From Syntrophomonadaceae bacterium (lineage in GTDB: Bacteria; Bacillota; Dethiobacteria; DTU022): 29,610 nucleotides of DNA. Shown in pieces: positions 5,459 through 13,754 of the stretch (the first letter of the stretch is position 1; each line of letters begins with the position of its first letter). The stretch is from NCBI GenBank assembly GCA_007130585.1, contig SLSE01000221.1:1-29610 (forward strand), given 5' to 3'. Made by a program: the position numbers and the translations under genes. The notes beneath the pieces are model-generated. The model was not told the DNA's origin, did no database searches, and saw nothing but the letters and a program-made list of their open reading frames with translations.

Positions 5459-7096
5459 ATGCGCATCGCCCTGGCCCAGCTTAACCCCACAATCGGGGCC
5501 CTTGATGATAACGCAAAAAAAATTAAAAAATGCCGCGACCGGGCCATGGAAGGAGGAGCAGAGCTCGTTGTATTCTCAGAGCTTGCCTTAAGCGGTTACC
5601 CGCCCAGGGACCTGCTCGGCTACAATAAGTTTCTCGATCGGGAAAGGGAGATCATCGTCGAAGAACTGATGCCCCTGACGGTCGGGCCGGGACCGGCAAT
5701 CCTGATCGGGGCTGCCCACCGCCGGGGAAGCCGGCTGTACAACGGGGCATTCTTACTGGATAACGGCCTTATTAAATCCATCCACCTGAAAACCCTGCTC
5801 CCCTATTTTGATGTCTTCGATGAATCAAGGTATTTTACGCGCTGCACAGACCGGCAGATCGAAATGATAGGCGATCTCCCCGTCGCAGTAACTGTTTGCG
5901 AGGATATCTGGAACGACATGGAATATTTTACCGACCCGCTTTACGACATAGACCCCCTCGAAGGACTCTTTGCCGGAGGGGCCCGCCTGCTGATCAATTT
6001 GTCGGCTTCACCCTACCACCTGGGAAAACACGCGCTGCGCGAAGATATGCTGCCTTTCCTCTCAAGGAAATATAACACCGCTGTAATTTACTTAAACCAG
6101 GTCGGGGGGAATGACGACCTGGTCTTCGACGGGTCCAGCCTGGTTTATAACGACCGCGGGGAGCTGTTTTACCGGGCAGCCGGCTTTAAAGAAGAGCTGT
6201 TCTACATCGATACGGAAGACCTCTACAGGCCGGTAAAAAATATTGTTCCCCCCGACGAAGATGATACCGGCACAATAATGAAAGTCCTGCGTCTCGGCCT
6301 GAAGGACTACGCCGCCAAAACAGGTTTTGAGAAGGCTGTACTGGGGTTGAGCGGGGGCGTCGACTCGGCTGTAACCGCCGCCCTGGCCGTAGAAGCCCTC
6401 GGCTCGCGTAACGTTCTCGGACTTATGATGCCCTCGCCGTATTCTTCCGGGCACAGCGTAGAAGATGCCGTGGCCCTGGCCAAAAACCTGGGGATTGAAT
6501 ACCGGATTATAGAAATTGATAAGCCCTTTAATTCTTTCCTGGATCTGCTGAACGAAGGAACGGAGCCCTACGTTGACGTAGCCGAAGAAAACCTGCAGGC
6601 CCGGATACGCGGAAATATTGTCATGCACATTGCCAACCGGGAAAAATTTCTGCCCCTGGTGGCCGGCAACAAGTCGGAACTGGCAGTTGGCTACTGCACT
6701 CTCTACGGCGACATGGCCGGCGGCCTGGCCGTAATTGCCGACCTTTCAAAAACGAAAGTTTATGAACTGGCCGGCTATTTCAACAGCTACCATGGGCGGG
6801 AAGTTATTCCCCGGAACACAATTACAAAAGCTCCTTCGGCCGAGCTCCGGCCGGATCAAAAGGACCAGGATTCGCTGCCCCCCTATGAGATCCTCGACCC
6901 GATCCTGGAAATGTATATGGAAAAGAATCTTACTGCAGCGGAGATTGCCGAAAAAGGCTATGAACAAGAGACCGTAGAAGAAGTAATTGCCATGGTTACC
7001 CGGTCTGAGTTTAAGAGGTACCAGGCTGCTCCCGGGCTGCGGGTAACGCCCAGGGCTTTCGGCCCGGGTTGGCGTATGCCGATTGCCCGCGGATAA
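5459..7096 (+). CDS. nadE: Glutamine-dependent NAD+ synthetase
   Basis: The protein converts deamido-NAD to NAD+ with ATP, using ammonia released from glutamine. It has 545 residues from the ATG at 5459, which follows AAGGAGG; the longer frame starting at 5378 runs through the leader hairpin and lacks a binding site. The N-terminal nitrilase-type glutaminase domain shows the complete Glu41-Lys111-Cys147 triad (SEL, LKTLLP, VCEDIW). The C-terminal synthetase domain carries the PP-loop S298-GGVDSA, and the substrate/ATP-binding GNKSELAVGY and YGDMAGGLAVIADL segments. Domain order and length are normal. It heads an operon with mnmG (19 nt downstream) and a radical SAM gene. The leader hairpin suggests control after initiation of transcription. 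Direct glutamine use rather than free ammonia is inferred from the intact triad. Confidence 0.96.
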   Translation: MRIALAQLNPTIGALDDNAKKIKKCRDRAMEGGAELVVFSELALSGYPPRDLLGYNKFLDREREIIVEELMPLTVGPGPAILIGAAHRRGSRLYNGAFLLDNGLIKSIHLKTLLPYFDVFDESRYFTRCTDRQIEMIGDLPVAVTVCEDIWNDMEYFTDPLYDIDPLEGLFAGGARLLINLSASPYHLGKHALREDMLPFLSRKYNTAVIYLNQVGGNDDLVFDGSSLVYNDRGELFYRAAGFKEELFYIDTEDLYRPVKNIVPPDEDDTGTIMKVLRLGLKDYAAKTGFEKAVLGLSGGVDSAVTAALAVEALGSRNVLGLMMPSPYSSGHSVEDAVALAKNLGIEYRIIEIDKPFNSFLDLLNEGTEPYVDVAEENLQARIRGNIVMHIANREKFLPLVAGNKSELAVGYCTLYGDMAGGLAVIADLSKTKVYELAGYFNSYHGREVIPRNTITKAPSAELRPDQKDQDSLPPYEILDPILEMYMEKNLTAAEIAEKGYEQETVEEVIAMVTRSEFKRYQAAPGLRVTPRAFGPGWRMPIARG

Positions 7097-7115
7097 TAAA
7101 TTTAGCTGACTGGTT

Positions 7116-9062
7116 GTGAGCAAGGTGAACGCAATTAATAAAAATGTTGGCCATGATAACTATTACGATGTGGTGGTAGTCGGCGCCGGCCATGCCGGGT
7201 GCGAAGCAGCGCTGGCGGCATCCCGGATGGGCTGCCGCACGCTCCTGCTGACTTTAAACCTGGACATGGTTGCCTATATGGCCTGCAATCCTTCGCTGGG
7301 AGGCCCCGGCAAGGGCCACCTGGTTAAAGAAATCGACGCTTTAGGCGGTGAGATGTCCCGGGTAGCCGATCAGAATTTACTGCAGGTCAGGCTGCTAAAT
7401 ACCGGCAAAGGGCCCGCCGTCCAGGCCCTGCGGGCTCAAATCGACAAGTGGGGCTACCAGCGAACCATGCGCATCGCCCTGGAAAAAGAACCGCAGCTGA
7501 CTATCAGGGAAGATATGGCCGAAGAACTCATGGTGGAGGGCGGCGCTGTAAGGGAGATTGTGGGGCGCAGCGGGGCCGTTTACAGGACCGGGGCGGCCCT
7601 GATCTGCAGCGGTGTTTATCTCGGTTCGGAAATATTTTTGGGCGACCGCCACTACCCGGCTGCGCCGGGAAGTATCACCCCTTCCTACAACCTGGTTAAA
7701 AGCCTGCAAAAAGAGGGGCTTATTTTCGATCGCTTCAAAACGGGCACCCCGCCCCGGGTTTACCGGAGCAGTATTAATTTCAGCAAACTGGAACCGGTCC
7801 ACGGCGACCCGCAGGCACCCGGCTTTTCGCTATCCGGCCCGGGGGCCCCGGATGAACAGATTCCCTGCTGGATGACCTATACAAACAGGAACACCCACGA
7901 CATAATCCGGGATAATTTTTCGCTGGCCCCGATCTACAGCGGTTTGATCAAGGGCAGCGGCCCCCGCTACTGCCCGTCTATCGAGGATAAAATAGTCCGC
8001 TTTGCAGACCGCGATCGCCATCCCGTTTTCATAGAACCCGAAGGGCCCGACATAGATGAAGTTTACCTGCAGGGCATTTCCACGGGCCTTCCTCCCCGAA
8101 TCCAGGAGGCCTTCCTGCAGACTATTGAAGGGCTGGAAAATGTCCGGATCATGAGGCCTGCCTACGCTATCGAATATGATTATGCCCCGCCCGTCCAGCT
8201 AAAGCTTTCCCTGGAAACCAAGGCAGTTAAGAACCTCTATTTTGCCGGGCAGATCAACGGGACCACCGGTTACGAAGAGGCCGCCGCCCAGGGGCTGATA
8301 GCAGGGATTAATGCCGCCAGTTACATCAAGGGCCGGGATCCGCTGATCCTGAAGCGGAACGAGGCATATACCGGGGTAATGATCGATGATCTTGTCACCC
8401 GCGGAGCAGCCGAACCCTACCGCATATTCACATCCCGCGCCGAGTACCGCCTGCTGCTGCGCCAGGATAACGCCGACCTGAGACTTTCCGGGAAAAGCCG
8501 CGCTATCGGTTTGCTAGACGAAGAGCGTTACAGGCTGTACCTGGCCAAAAAAAAATACATCGAAGGCGAACTGGAACGCCTGGAGCAGACCAGGCATAAC
8601 CCGGGCAGCGCCATTGAAGACTTATTGGAAAAGCACGGCTCCTCTCCTCCAAAACACCCGGTCAGCGCCCTGGAGCTGATCAGGCGCCCGGAAATCAGCT
8701 ACCGGTCGTACCTGGAATGGGAAGGAAGAGAAGCGCCGCCCCTGCCCCGGGGGACCCTTGATGAACTCGAAAGCCAGGTTAAGTATGCCGGTTACATCGC
8801 CAAGCAGCAGCACATGGTTGAAAAAACGGCCCGGATGCACGATAAGCCCATCCCGCCCGATTTTGATTACCAAAAAGCTAAAAACCTGTCCCGGGAAGCC
8901 CGCCAAAAACTGGAGCAGGTGCGGCCGGCAACTGTGGGCCAGGCCAGCCGCATGGAAGGAGTAAGCCCCGCCGACATATCGGTTTTAATGCTCTACCTGG
9001 AAAGGCCCGAAACCCTGCGTCTTCCAGAAACCGACAGCAGCAGGGGGAGCAGTGATGAGTAA
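7116..9062 (+). CDS. mnmG: tRNA uridine-5-carboxymethylaminomethyl modification enzyme MnmG (GidA)
   Basis: The FAD-binding subunit of the MnmE-MnmG complex, which modifies U34 of certain tRNAs with methylene-tetrahydrofolate, glycine or ammonia, and NADH. The 648 residues show the N-terminal FAD motif VVGAGHAGCEAALAA, the conserved NPSLGGPGKGHLVKEID segment, QVRLLNTGKGPAV, GYEEAAAQG near the second FAD contact, and TSRAEYRLLLRQDNADLR leading into the C-terminal helical domain that binds MnmE. The GTG at 7116 is used; GTG at 7125 is equally possible because neither has a strong binding site. MnmE is not in the window; mnmG more often lies beside mnmE and rsmG near the replication origin, so its place between nadE and a radical SAM gene is less usual. 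The stop overlaps the next gene by 8 nt. Confidence 0.96.
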   Translation: MSKVNAINKNVGHDNYYDVVVVGAGHAGCEAALAASRMGCRTLLLTLNLDMVAYMACNPSLGGPGKGHLVKEIDALGGEMSRVADQNLLQVRLLNTGKGPAVQALRAQIDKWGYQRTMRIALEKEPQLTIREDMAEELMVEGGAVREIVGRSGAVYRTGAALICSGVYLGSEIFLGDRHYPAAPGSITPSYNLVKSLQKEGLIFDRFKTGTPPRVYRSSINFSKLEPVHGDPQAPGFSLSGPGAPDEQIPCWMTYTNRNTHDIIRDNFSLAPIYSGLIKGSGPRYCPSIEDKIVRFADRDRHPVFIEPEGPDIDEVYLQGISTGLPPRIQEAFLQTIEGLENVRIMRPAYAIEYDYAPPVQLKLSLETKAVKNLYFAGQINGTTGYEEAAAQGLIAGINAASYIKGRDPLILKRNEAYTGVMIDDLVTRGAAEPYRIFTSRAEYRLLLRQDNADLRLSGKSRAIGLLDEERYRLYLAKKKYIEGELERLEQTRHNPGSAIEDLLEKHGSSPPKHPVSALELIRRPEISYRSYLEWEGREAPPLPRGTLDELESQVKYAGYIAKQQHMVEKTARMHDKPIPPDFDYQKAKNLSREARQKLEQVRPATVGQASRMEGVSPADISVLMLYLERPETLRLPETDSSRGSSDE

Positions 9063-9981
9063 ACGGGAAGCACAGCATCAACCGGGCTGGTATTACCGCC
9101 TGAGCGATTTCTTCCGTGAATTATTTGGCGGACCCGTCTATAAAATCCCGCTCGACGCCGGCTTTTCCTGCCCCAACCGGGATGGAACACTTGGCTTAAA
9201 CGGCTGCGCTTACTGCTACAATCCCTCGTTTTCGCCTTTCAGCGGCCGTGAGCCGGAAAGTTCAGTTGCCGAGCAGATTGAGAGAGGCCGGAAAAAAAAG
9301 AAAGAGGCCCGCTACCTGGCCTATTTTCAATCCTACACCAATACGTATGCCCCCCTGGAAGAGCTTAAGGCGCTTTACAATGAAGCCCTGTCCGACCCGC
9401 GAGTAGCCGGCTTAAGTATTGCAACCCGGCCTGATTGTATTTCCGAGGATATCGTTGCCCTGCTGGAAGGTTATGCCCGCCTCTACCACGTCTGGCTGGA
9501 ACTCGGGCTGCAGTCGGCGCACGACCGCACCCTGGAAAGAATTAACCGCGGGCACGATACTGCCGCTTTTACAGGGGCCGTAAAAATGAGCCGGGATAGG
9601 GGTATATTTCTCTGCGCCCATATTATTCTCGGGCTGCCCGGAGAAACTAAAGCCATGATGCTTGAGACAATTGAATATCTTAACCGCGTCCGGGTAGACG
9701 GCGTAAAATTTCACCATTTACAGATCATTAAAAATACCCTTTTTGCGGAGCAGTATAAAAAAGGGCAGATCCAGGTATACAATACGGCAGGGGATTACAT
9801 CCCGGTCCTCTGCGACTGCATAGAAAAGCTGTCCCCTGAAATTGTGATCCACCGCCTGGCCAGCACGGCCGCCTCAAAAGAACTTTTAATTGCCCCGCAC
9901 TGGCCTGAAAGCGCGGGACAGATCGCCTCCGCCGTGAAGGCTGAGTTAAGCGAGCGCGGCACCTGGCAGGGCGTTAATTAA
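9055..9981 (+). CDS. YhcC-type radical SAM protein (TIGR01212 family)
   Basis: A 308-residue radical SAM enzyme. The cluster-binding cysteines are C39, C51 and C54 (Cx11CxxC, in CPNRDGTLGLNGCAYC) instead of the usual Cx3Cx2C; this spacing is a hallmark of the YhcC/TIGR01212 group, related to Elp3. Other family pieces are YFQSYTNTYAP, GLSIATRPDC, ELGLQSAHDRTL and HIILGLPGE. The reaction is not established. ATG at 9055 follows GGGGGAG by 5 nt and is preferred to the adjacent GTG at 9052. It overlaps the end of mnmG by 8 nt, so the two are translationally coupled; this association suggests a tRNA-modification role, which is inference. Its stop overlaps that of the convergent kce gene. Confidence 0.9.
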   Translation: MSKREAQHQPGWYYRLSDFFRELFGGPVYKIPLDAGFSCPNRDGTLGLNGCAYCYNPSFSPFSGREPESSVAEQIERGRKKKKEARYLAYFQSYTNTYAPLEELKALYNEALSDPRVAGLSIATRPDCISEDIVALLEGYARLYHVWLELGLQSAHDRTLERINRGHDTAAFTGAVKMSRDRGIFLCAHIILGLPGETKAMMLETIEYLNRVRVDGVKFHHLQIIKNTLFAEQYKKGQIQVYNTAGDYIPVLCDCIEKLSPEIVIHRLASTAASKELLIAPHWPESAGQIASAVKAELSERGTWQGVN

Positions 9982-10802
9982 AACTTCCCGCCCGCCAGGC
10001 CGAGAAGTGCCCGGGCTTCATCCGGCGAAGCTACCGGGCGGCTGTGTATTTCCGCCACCCTGGCAATACGCTCGACCAGCAGGGCATTGCTTTCGGCCAG
10101 GACACCCCGGGTGTAGTAGATGTTGTCTTCAAAACCAACCCTGACATGGCCTCCCGTGATGATCGCTGCCGTACCCAGGGGCAGTTCCGTACGGCCCATC
10201 CCGGCCACGGTCCAGCTGCTGCCCGGCGGGATACTCTCAGCCATATGCAGCAGGTTCTTTACTGTTCCCGGAATGCCGCCCGGGACACCCATTACAAAAT
10301 CGAAATGCAGCGGCTCGGAAAGGAGTCCTTTTTTAACCAGCCGCAGGGCGTTGTTGATCATGCCCACATCGAAAGCCTCTATTTCAGGTTTTACACCCTG
10401 TTCCTGCATGACCCTTGCAAATTTTTCCAGGTAAGCGGGAGGATTCATAAACACATCATCGCCGAAGTTGACCGAACCTGTTGAAAGCGTGGCCATCTCG
10501 GGCTTCAGGTAGACCGGCTGCAGCCTTTCTTCCGGGCTCATCCCCACCGCCCCGCCGGTAGAAGTCTGGATAATCAGGTTGCATCTGCCCCTGATCAAAT
10601 CCATGGTTTCCCTGTAAAGTTCAGCCGACTGGGTCGGAGAACCGTCTTCATTACGGACATGCAGATGGACAATGGAAGCCCCGGCCCGGTAGCAGTCATA
10701 AGCGGCATCGGCAATTTCGGCAGGAGTTACCGGCAGGTTGGGGTTGTCTTCCCTGGTCACTTCGGCCCCGGTCAGGGCGGCGGTAATGATCAGCTTCTCC
10801 AT
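9978..10802 (-). CDS. kce: 3-keto-5-aminohexanoate cleavage enzyme (BKACE family)
   Basis: Kce condenses 3-keto-5-aminohexanoate with acetyl-CoA, giving acetoacetate and 3-aminobutyryl-CoA in lysine fermentation. The 274-residue protein is a TIM barrel of the beta-keto acid cleavage (BKACE) family. Visible motifs are TAALTGAEVTR at the N-terminus, the metal-binding HLHVR, QTSTGGAVG, MATLSTGSVNFGDD, the conserved GVPGG, and ITGGHVRVGFEDNIYY. The close agreement with Cloacimonas-type Kce and the adjacent kal and kdd genes support this function over other BKACE substrates. The ATG overlaps the kal stop by one base (TAATG), so translation is coupled. It is the last gene of the operon. Confidence 0.95.
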   Translation of the reverse strand: MEKLIITAALTGAEVTREDNPNLPVTPAEIADAAYDCYRAGASIVHLHVRNEDGSPTQSAELYRETMDLIRGRCNLIIQTSTGGAVGMSPEERLQPVYLKPEMATLSTGSVNFGDDVFMNPPAYLEKFARVMQEQGVKPEIEAFDVGMINNALRLVKKGLLSEPLHFDFVMGVPGGIPGTVKNLLHMAESIPPGSSWTVAGMGRTELPLGTAAIITGGHVRVGFEDNIYYTRGVLAESNALLVERIARVAEIHSRPVASPDEARALLGLAGGKF

Positions 10803-11224
10803 TATTCCGCTCCTTTCCCGCCGGAAGCGCTTCCCCCGCTGCCCCTCTGCAGGTCCAGGGGCACAACGCAGGTCCCGGACGCTTTAGTTACCAGCAGCGG
10901 TTCGGGCAATACATTACAGGCGGAAGGAACACCTTCAATCCCGGCGCCGGTAATTACCTTGTACGCTTCAAACTGCATATGCCTGGAGGTTTTCCCGACC
11001 CTGTCAATCCGGGCCCGGACTTCCAGGTAATCGCCGGCATAGACCGGCCCCTTAAATTCAATTAAATCGTAAGCGACAAAAAGCCCTTCATCGCCGTCGT
11101 GGCGAATCAACAGTTCTGTGGCGGCATCCCCGAATAACTTGACGACATGAGCTCCGTCTACCAGGCCGCCCCCGTAATGGACTTCTTCTTCACTGATCCG
11201 CACCCTCAACATTACACTCTCCAT
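10802..11224 (-). CDS. kal: 3-aminobutyryl-CoA ammonia-lyase
   Basis: Kal removes ammonia from L-3-aminobutyryl-CoA to give crotonyl-CoA in lysine fermentation. It is a single hot-dog fold domain of about 140 residues. The conserved segments HYGGGLVDGAHVVKLFGDAATEL and then RHDGDEGLF are the family signature, followed by VYAGDYLEVRARI as in other hot-dog enzymes. The ATG at 11224 follows AGGTGG by 7 nt; the GTG at 11227 and the ATG at 11212 (behind GGAG) are also possible. The last 15 residues are Gly/Ser rich and likely disordered. The gene lies about 40 nt after kdd and overlaps kce by one base. The crotonyl-CoA product would feed butyrate formation or beta-oxidation enzymes encoded elsewhere. 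Confidence 0.93.
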   Translation of the reverse strand: MESVMLRVRISEEEVHYGGGLVDGAHVVKLFGDAATELLIRHDGDEGLFVAYDLIEFKGPVYAGDYLEVRARIDRVGKTSRHMQFEAYKVITGAGIEGVPSACNVLPEPLLVTKASGTCVVPLDLQRGSGGSASGGKGAE

Positions 11225-11265
11225 CACGCACCCACCTCTCCCGTAAAAAGCTTCCTGACCAGCTC

Positions 11266-12303
11266 TCAGGTATACAGCTCTTCAAATATTTTACGCAGGA
11301 CGGGGCTTTCCCGCATGATATTCAACGATATTGCCGCATGGTCGCGGGTATAGCCGTTACCGACGATCATGGTTACATCTTTTCCGACTCCCTCGGCCCC
11401 GAGAGCGGCGGCAGTAAAGCTCGTCGCCATGCTGAAGTAGTAAACAAGCCCGCCATCCCGGGTGGCCAGGATGGAAGAAAGCTCGGTATTCGGTATATTG
11501 ACACAGTTTATCGTTACATCGGCCAGGGCCCCGCCGGTAGCCTCCTCAACCTTTTGCATTACATCAAGGGCATCGGAGGCATCGGCCATAAGGACAGTAT
11601 CGCACAGCCCGGTCGATTCGGCCCGTTTTTTACTGGCTTCCCGGGGAGCAATACCGATAACCTGGCCGGTAATCCCGGCCCGTTTTTTGGCCTCGTGCAG
11701 GCAGAGCAGGCCTGATTTGCCTCCTGCCCCGATAATAACAACCCTGTCCCCCGGTTTGACCAGCTTGGCTGTCTGGGCTGCCGCCCCGGCCACATCAAGC
11801 ACGGCCAGCGAAAGAGTCTGCGGCAGGTCGTCGGGCAGGACAGAGTAAATACCGCTTTCAAATAAAACGGCCTTGCCTTCGATCTCAACCTGGTCAATTT
11901 CTTTATGAATCTTTTTTATCTTATCAATGCGCAGGGGGGTGAGAGACAGCGAAACCAGGCTGGCTATCCTCTGCCCCACCTGCAGGTCTCTTTTGCCTTC
12001 GAGCGCCGTTCCGATTTTTTCCACCCTGCCGGTCAGCATTCCACCCGACCCGGTAGTGGGATTGTGATGTTTGCCCCGTTCTTTTACAATCCCGGTCATA
12101 ATCCCGGCGATACGGTCTTCGTCCCCGCCCGCTTCTTCCTCGATCTGGGTGAAACTGGCGGAATCGATATTTAACACCTCGACATCTATTAAAATTTCGT
12201 TGTCGTAAATTTCCATGGTATTGTCGATTTTCCATGCCGGCTGGGGCAGCAGTCCCTCCGGTTCAAGTACGCGGTGAGTTCCATACGGGTTTCCTTTGTT
12301 CAC
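11266..12303 (-). CDS. kdd: L-erythro-3,5-diaminohexanoate dehydrogenase
   Basis: Kdd oxidatively deaminates 3,5-diaminohexanoate to 3-keto-5-aminohexanoate with NAD(P)+, the step before Kce. The 345-residue protein resembles the medium-chain dehydrogenase fold without its catalytic zinc: GTHRVLEPEGLLPQPAWKID at the N-terminus is typical of Kdd, and the Rossmann motif VIIGAGGKSGLL lies near residue 190. The GTG start at 12303 follows AGGAGG by 10 nt. The next genes are kal and kce, matching the pathway order. The upstream mutases (KamA, KamD/KamE), which make 3,5-diaminohexanoate from lysine, are not in the window. Upstream lies a 169-nt gap and then the iron-sulfur/winged-helix gene. Confidence 0.93.
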   Translation of the reverse strand: MNKGNPYGTHRVLEPEGLLPQPAWKIDNTMEIYDNEILIDVEVLNIDSASFTQIEEEAGGDEDRIAGIMTGIVKERGKHHNPTTGSGGMLTGRVEKIGTALEGKRDLQVGQRIASLVSLSLTPLRIDKIKKIHKEIDQVEIEGKAVLFESGIYSVLPDDLPQTLSLAVLDVAGAAAQTAKLVKPGDRVVIIGAGGKSGLLCLHEAKKRAGITGQVIGIAPREASKKRAESTGLCDTVLMADASDALDVMQKVEEATGGALADVTINCVNIPNTELSSILATRDGGLVYYFSMATSFTAAALGAEGVGKDVTMIVGNGYTRDHAAISLNIMRESPVLRKIFEELYT

Positions 12304-12337
12304 GGCTATTCAACCTCCTGTATTTATGAGAGCCCAG

Positions 12338-12373
12338 GTTGACGCGGAGACGGGAGAAAGTGTCAACTTTTTT
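12338..12373 (+). terminator. Plus-oriented terminator-like hairpin, antisense to the kdd operon
   Basis: GTTGAC (12338-12343) pairs with GTCAAC (12362-12367), followed by six T (12368-12373) on the plus strand. The local genes run on the minus strand, so it would only stop antisense transcription. The stem is short and the loop long (18 nt), so this may be coincidental. On the minus strand another hairpin, CCCGGT/ACCGGG, lies at about 12425-12443 in the same gap. Confidence 0.3.
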
Positions 12374-12472
12374 CTGCGCCCTGAATTACACCCGGATTCC
12401 TTTTGCTGTTACTTACTGTTTGCCCCGGTATTTCAGACCGGGTGGCTGCCGGTTCACCGTTCCCTGGCCGTG

Positions 12473-13573
12473 TCAACCAAATCTTCCCCGCTCTACCGCT
12501 ATGTTGATTAACTGGTCCATTTTATTGCGGGGAGGGGTGTAAATATCACTTAACCTGACCATTTGGAGAGCCCCGGAAGGGCAGGCAGAGGCGCAAACGC
12601 CACAGCCGATGCACAGTTCCCTGTTCAATACCGGTTCCGCCGACGGTGATGCCTCCAGGGCATCAATGTGACAGGCATCAACGCAGGCGTCACAGGCCAG
12701 GCAGGCTTCCGGGTCAATCTGAGGCAAAAAACTGCTGGGCTGAACTGCCTCAACCCCGTGTTTTTTAATAGACTGCAGCGGACCGCAGCAGCACCCGCAG
12801 CAATGGCAGATGTAGGCCGGTTCGTCGATAACATTATCGCAGGTCAGCACCAGGCCCAGCCTGTAGCTATTCTCAAGATTCCCCAGCAGCTCATCGACCG
12901 AGGCTTTCCGGGCAAAGCCATGCCTGAGCAGCCATTCCGCCGGCCGGCCCAGGGAGGTGCAGATATCTTCCATGGGGTATTTACAGGCTTTGCCGAGGTG
13001 ATAGTTTTTATGGCGGCAGGCACACAGGGACAGGCCGCCCCCGCCCGATTCCCGGATCACGGTTTCCGCTTTTTCATAATCGAGCACTTCGGTCCTCACC
13101 AGCTCGGGAATATAGTGTTCATAAACCAGGGCCCGGAACATTTTAGTATCCGAACCGAAAATTTCCCCGGCTACTTTTTTGTCCTGGAAATAATGCTCAT
13201 AGAGCGCTGAAAGCTCGGCGATGTCAGCCCTGTCGGCGCGCATCAGGCTGTATTCAAAAAACCCGACCACCACGGGTGAGAGCATGTAATAAGTTGTCCC
13301 TTTGCGGGGAATATCTACTACCAGGCCTTTTTCGGCCATGCCGTTTAAAAGTTCCCCGGTTTTTTCTTCGCTCATCCCGGCCAGGTCGGCAATCTCGGAC
13401 AGGGGCCGCGGTTTGAGCGGAAATTTACTGCCTACAACCGCCTCGCTTCCTGCATACAGAAGTTTTAAAATGCTTATCAAAGTATCATTAATTACCACCC
13501 CGACCGGAAACCGGCTGAGCCGTTCGGCCAGCGCCCGGTATGCTTCATCTTTGCCACCAACCAGATGTCCCAA
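12473..13573 (-). CDS. Winged-helix and cysteine-rich 2[4Fe-4S] ferredoxin-domain protein
   Basis: A 366-residue protein with no assigned function. Residues about 20-100 look like a winged-helix domain (LSEIADLAGMSEEKTGELLNGM, then VDIPRKGTTYYMLSP as a wing). The middle has several cysteines: CACRHK near residue 181, C and C around KYPMEDIC, and the dense CHCCGCCC near 254-261. The C-terminus is a bacterial ferredoxin domain with CxxCxxCxxxC twice (CLACDACVDAC near 290, CIGCGVCASAC near 320). TTG at 13573 is preceded by AAGGGGG at 7 nt. It precedes kdd-kal-kce on the same strand. It could be a redox-sensing regulator or an electron carrier for amino-acid oxidation; both are inference. I see no membrane segment or signal peptide. 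Confidence 0.85.
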   Translation of the reverse strand: MGHLVGGKDEAYRALAERLSRFPVGVVINDTLISILKLLYAGSEAVVGSKFPLKPRPLSEIADLAGMSEEKTGELLNGMAEKGLVVDIPRKGTTYYMLSPVVVGFFEYSLMRADRADIAELSALYEHYFQDKKVAGEIFGSDTKMFRALVYEHYIPELVRTEVLDYEKAETVIRESGGGGLSLCACRHKNYHLGKACKYPMEDICTSLGRPAEWLLRHGFARKASVDELLGNLENSYRLGLVLTCDNVIDEPAYICHCCGCCCGPLQSIKKHGVEAVQPSSFLPQIDPEACLACDACVDACHIDALEASPSAEPVLNRELCIGCGVCASACPSGALQMVRLSDIYTPPRNKMDQLINIAVERGRFG

Positions 13574-13638
13574 GCTTGAACCCCCTTAAAATCAATATGT
13601 TTTCGGGAAGCTGAACCAATCGTTATTTTATTCGCCGG

Positions 13639-13665
13639 AAGGGCTGTAAAACCCTTGCTTTTTTT
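13639..13665 (+). terminator. Plus-oriented hairpin with T7 upstream of mrfA
   Basis: AAGGG (13639-13643) pairs with CCCTT (13652-13656), followed by GC and seven T (13659-13665). A wider repeat, CCGGAA/TTCCGG, encloses it. It lies in the divergent region between the iron-sulfur gene and mrfA, so it is either an attenuator in a long mrfA leader or a block to transcription entering mrfA. No convincing promoter was found on its upstream side. Confidence 0.4.
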
Positions 13666-13754
13666 AACGCTTTTCCGGAACAGGTAGGATAATAAATTCC
13701 GATGTCGAATATACTACCGGTATAACAAACTTGTGTTTAAGGCGGGTGCAATAT

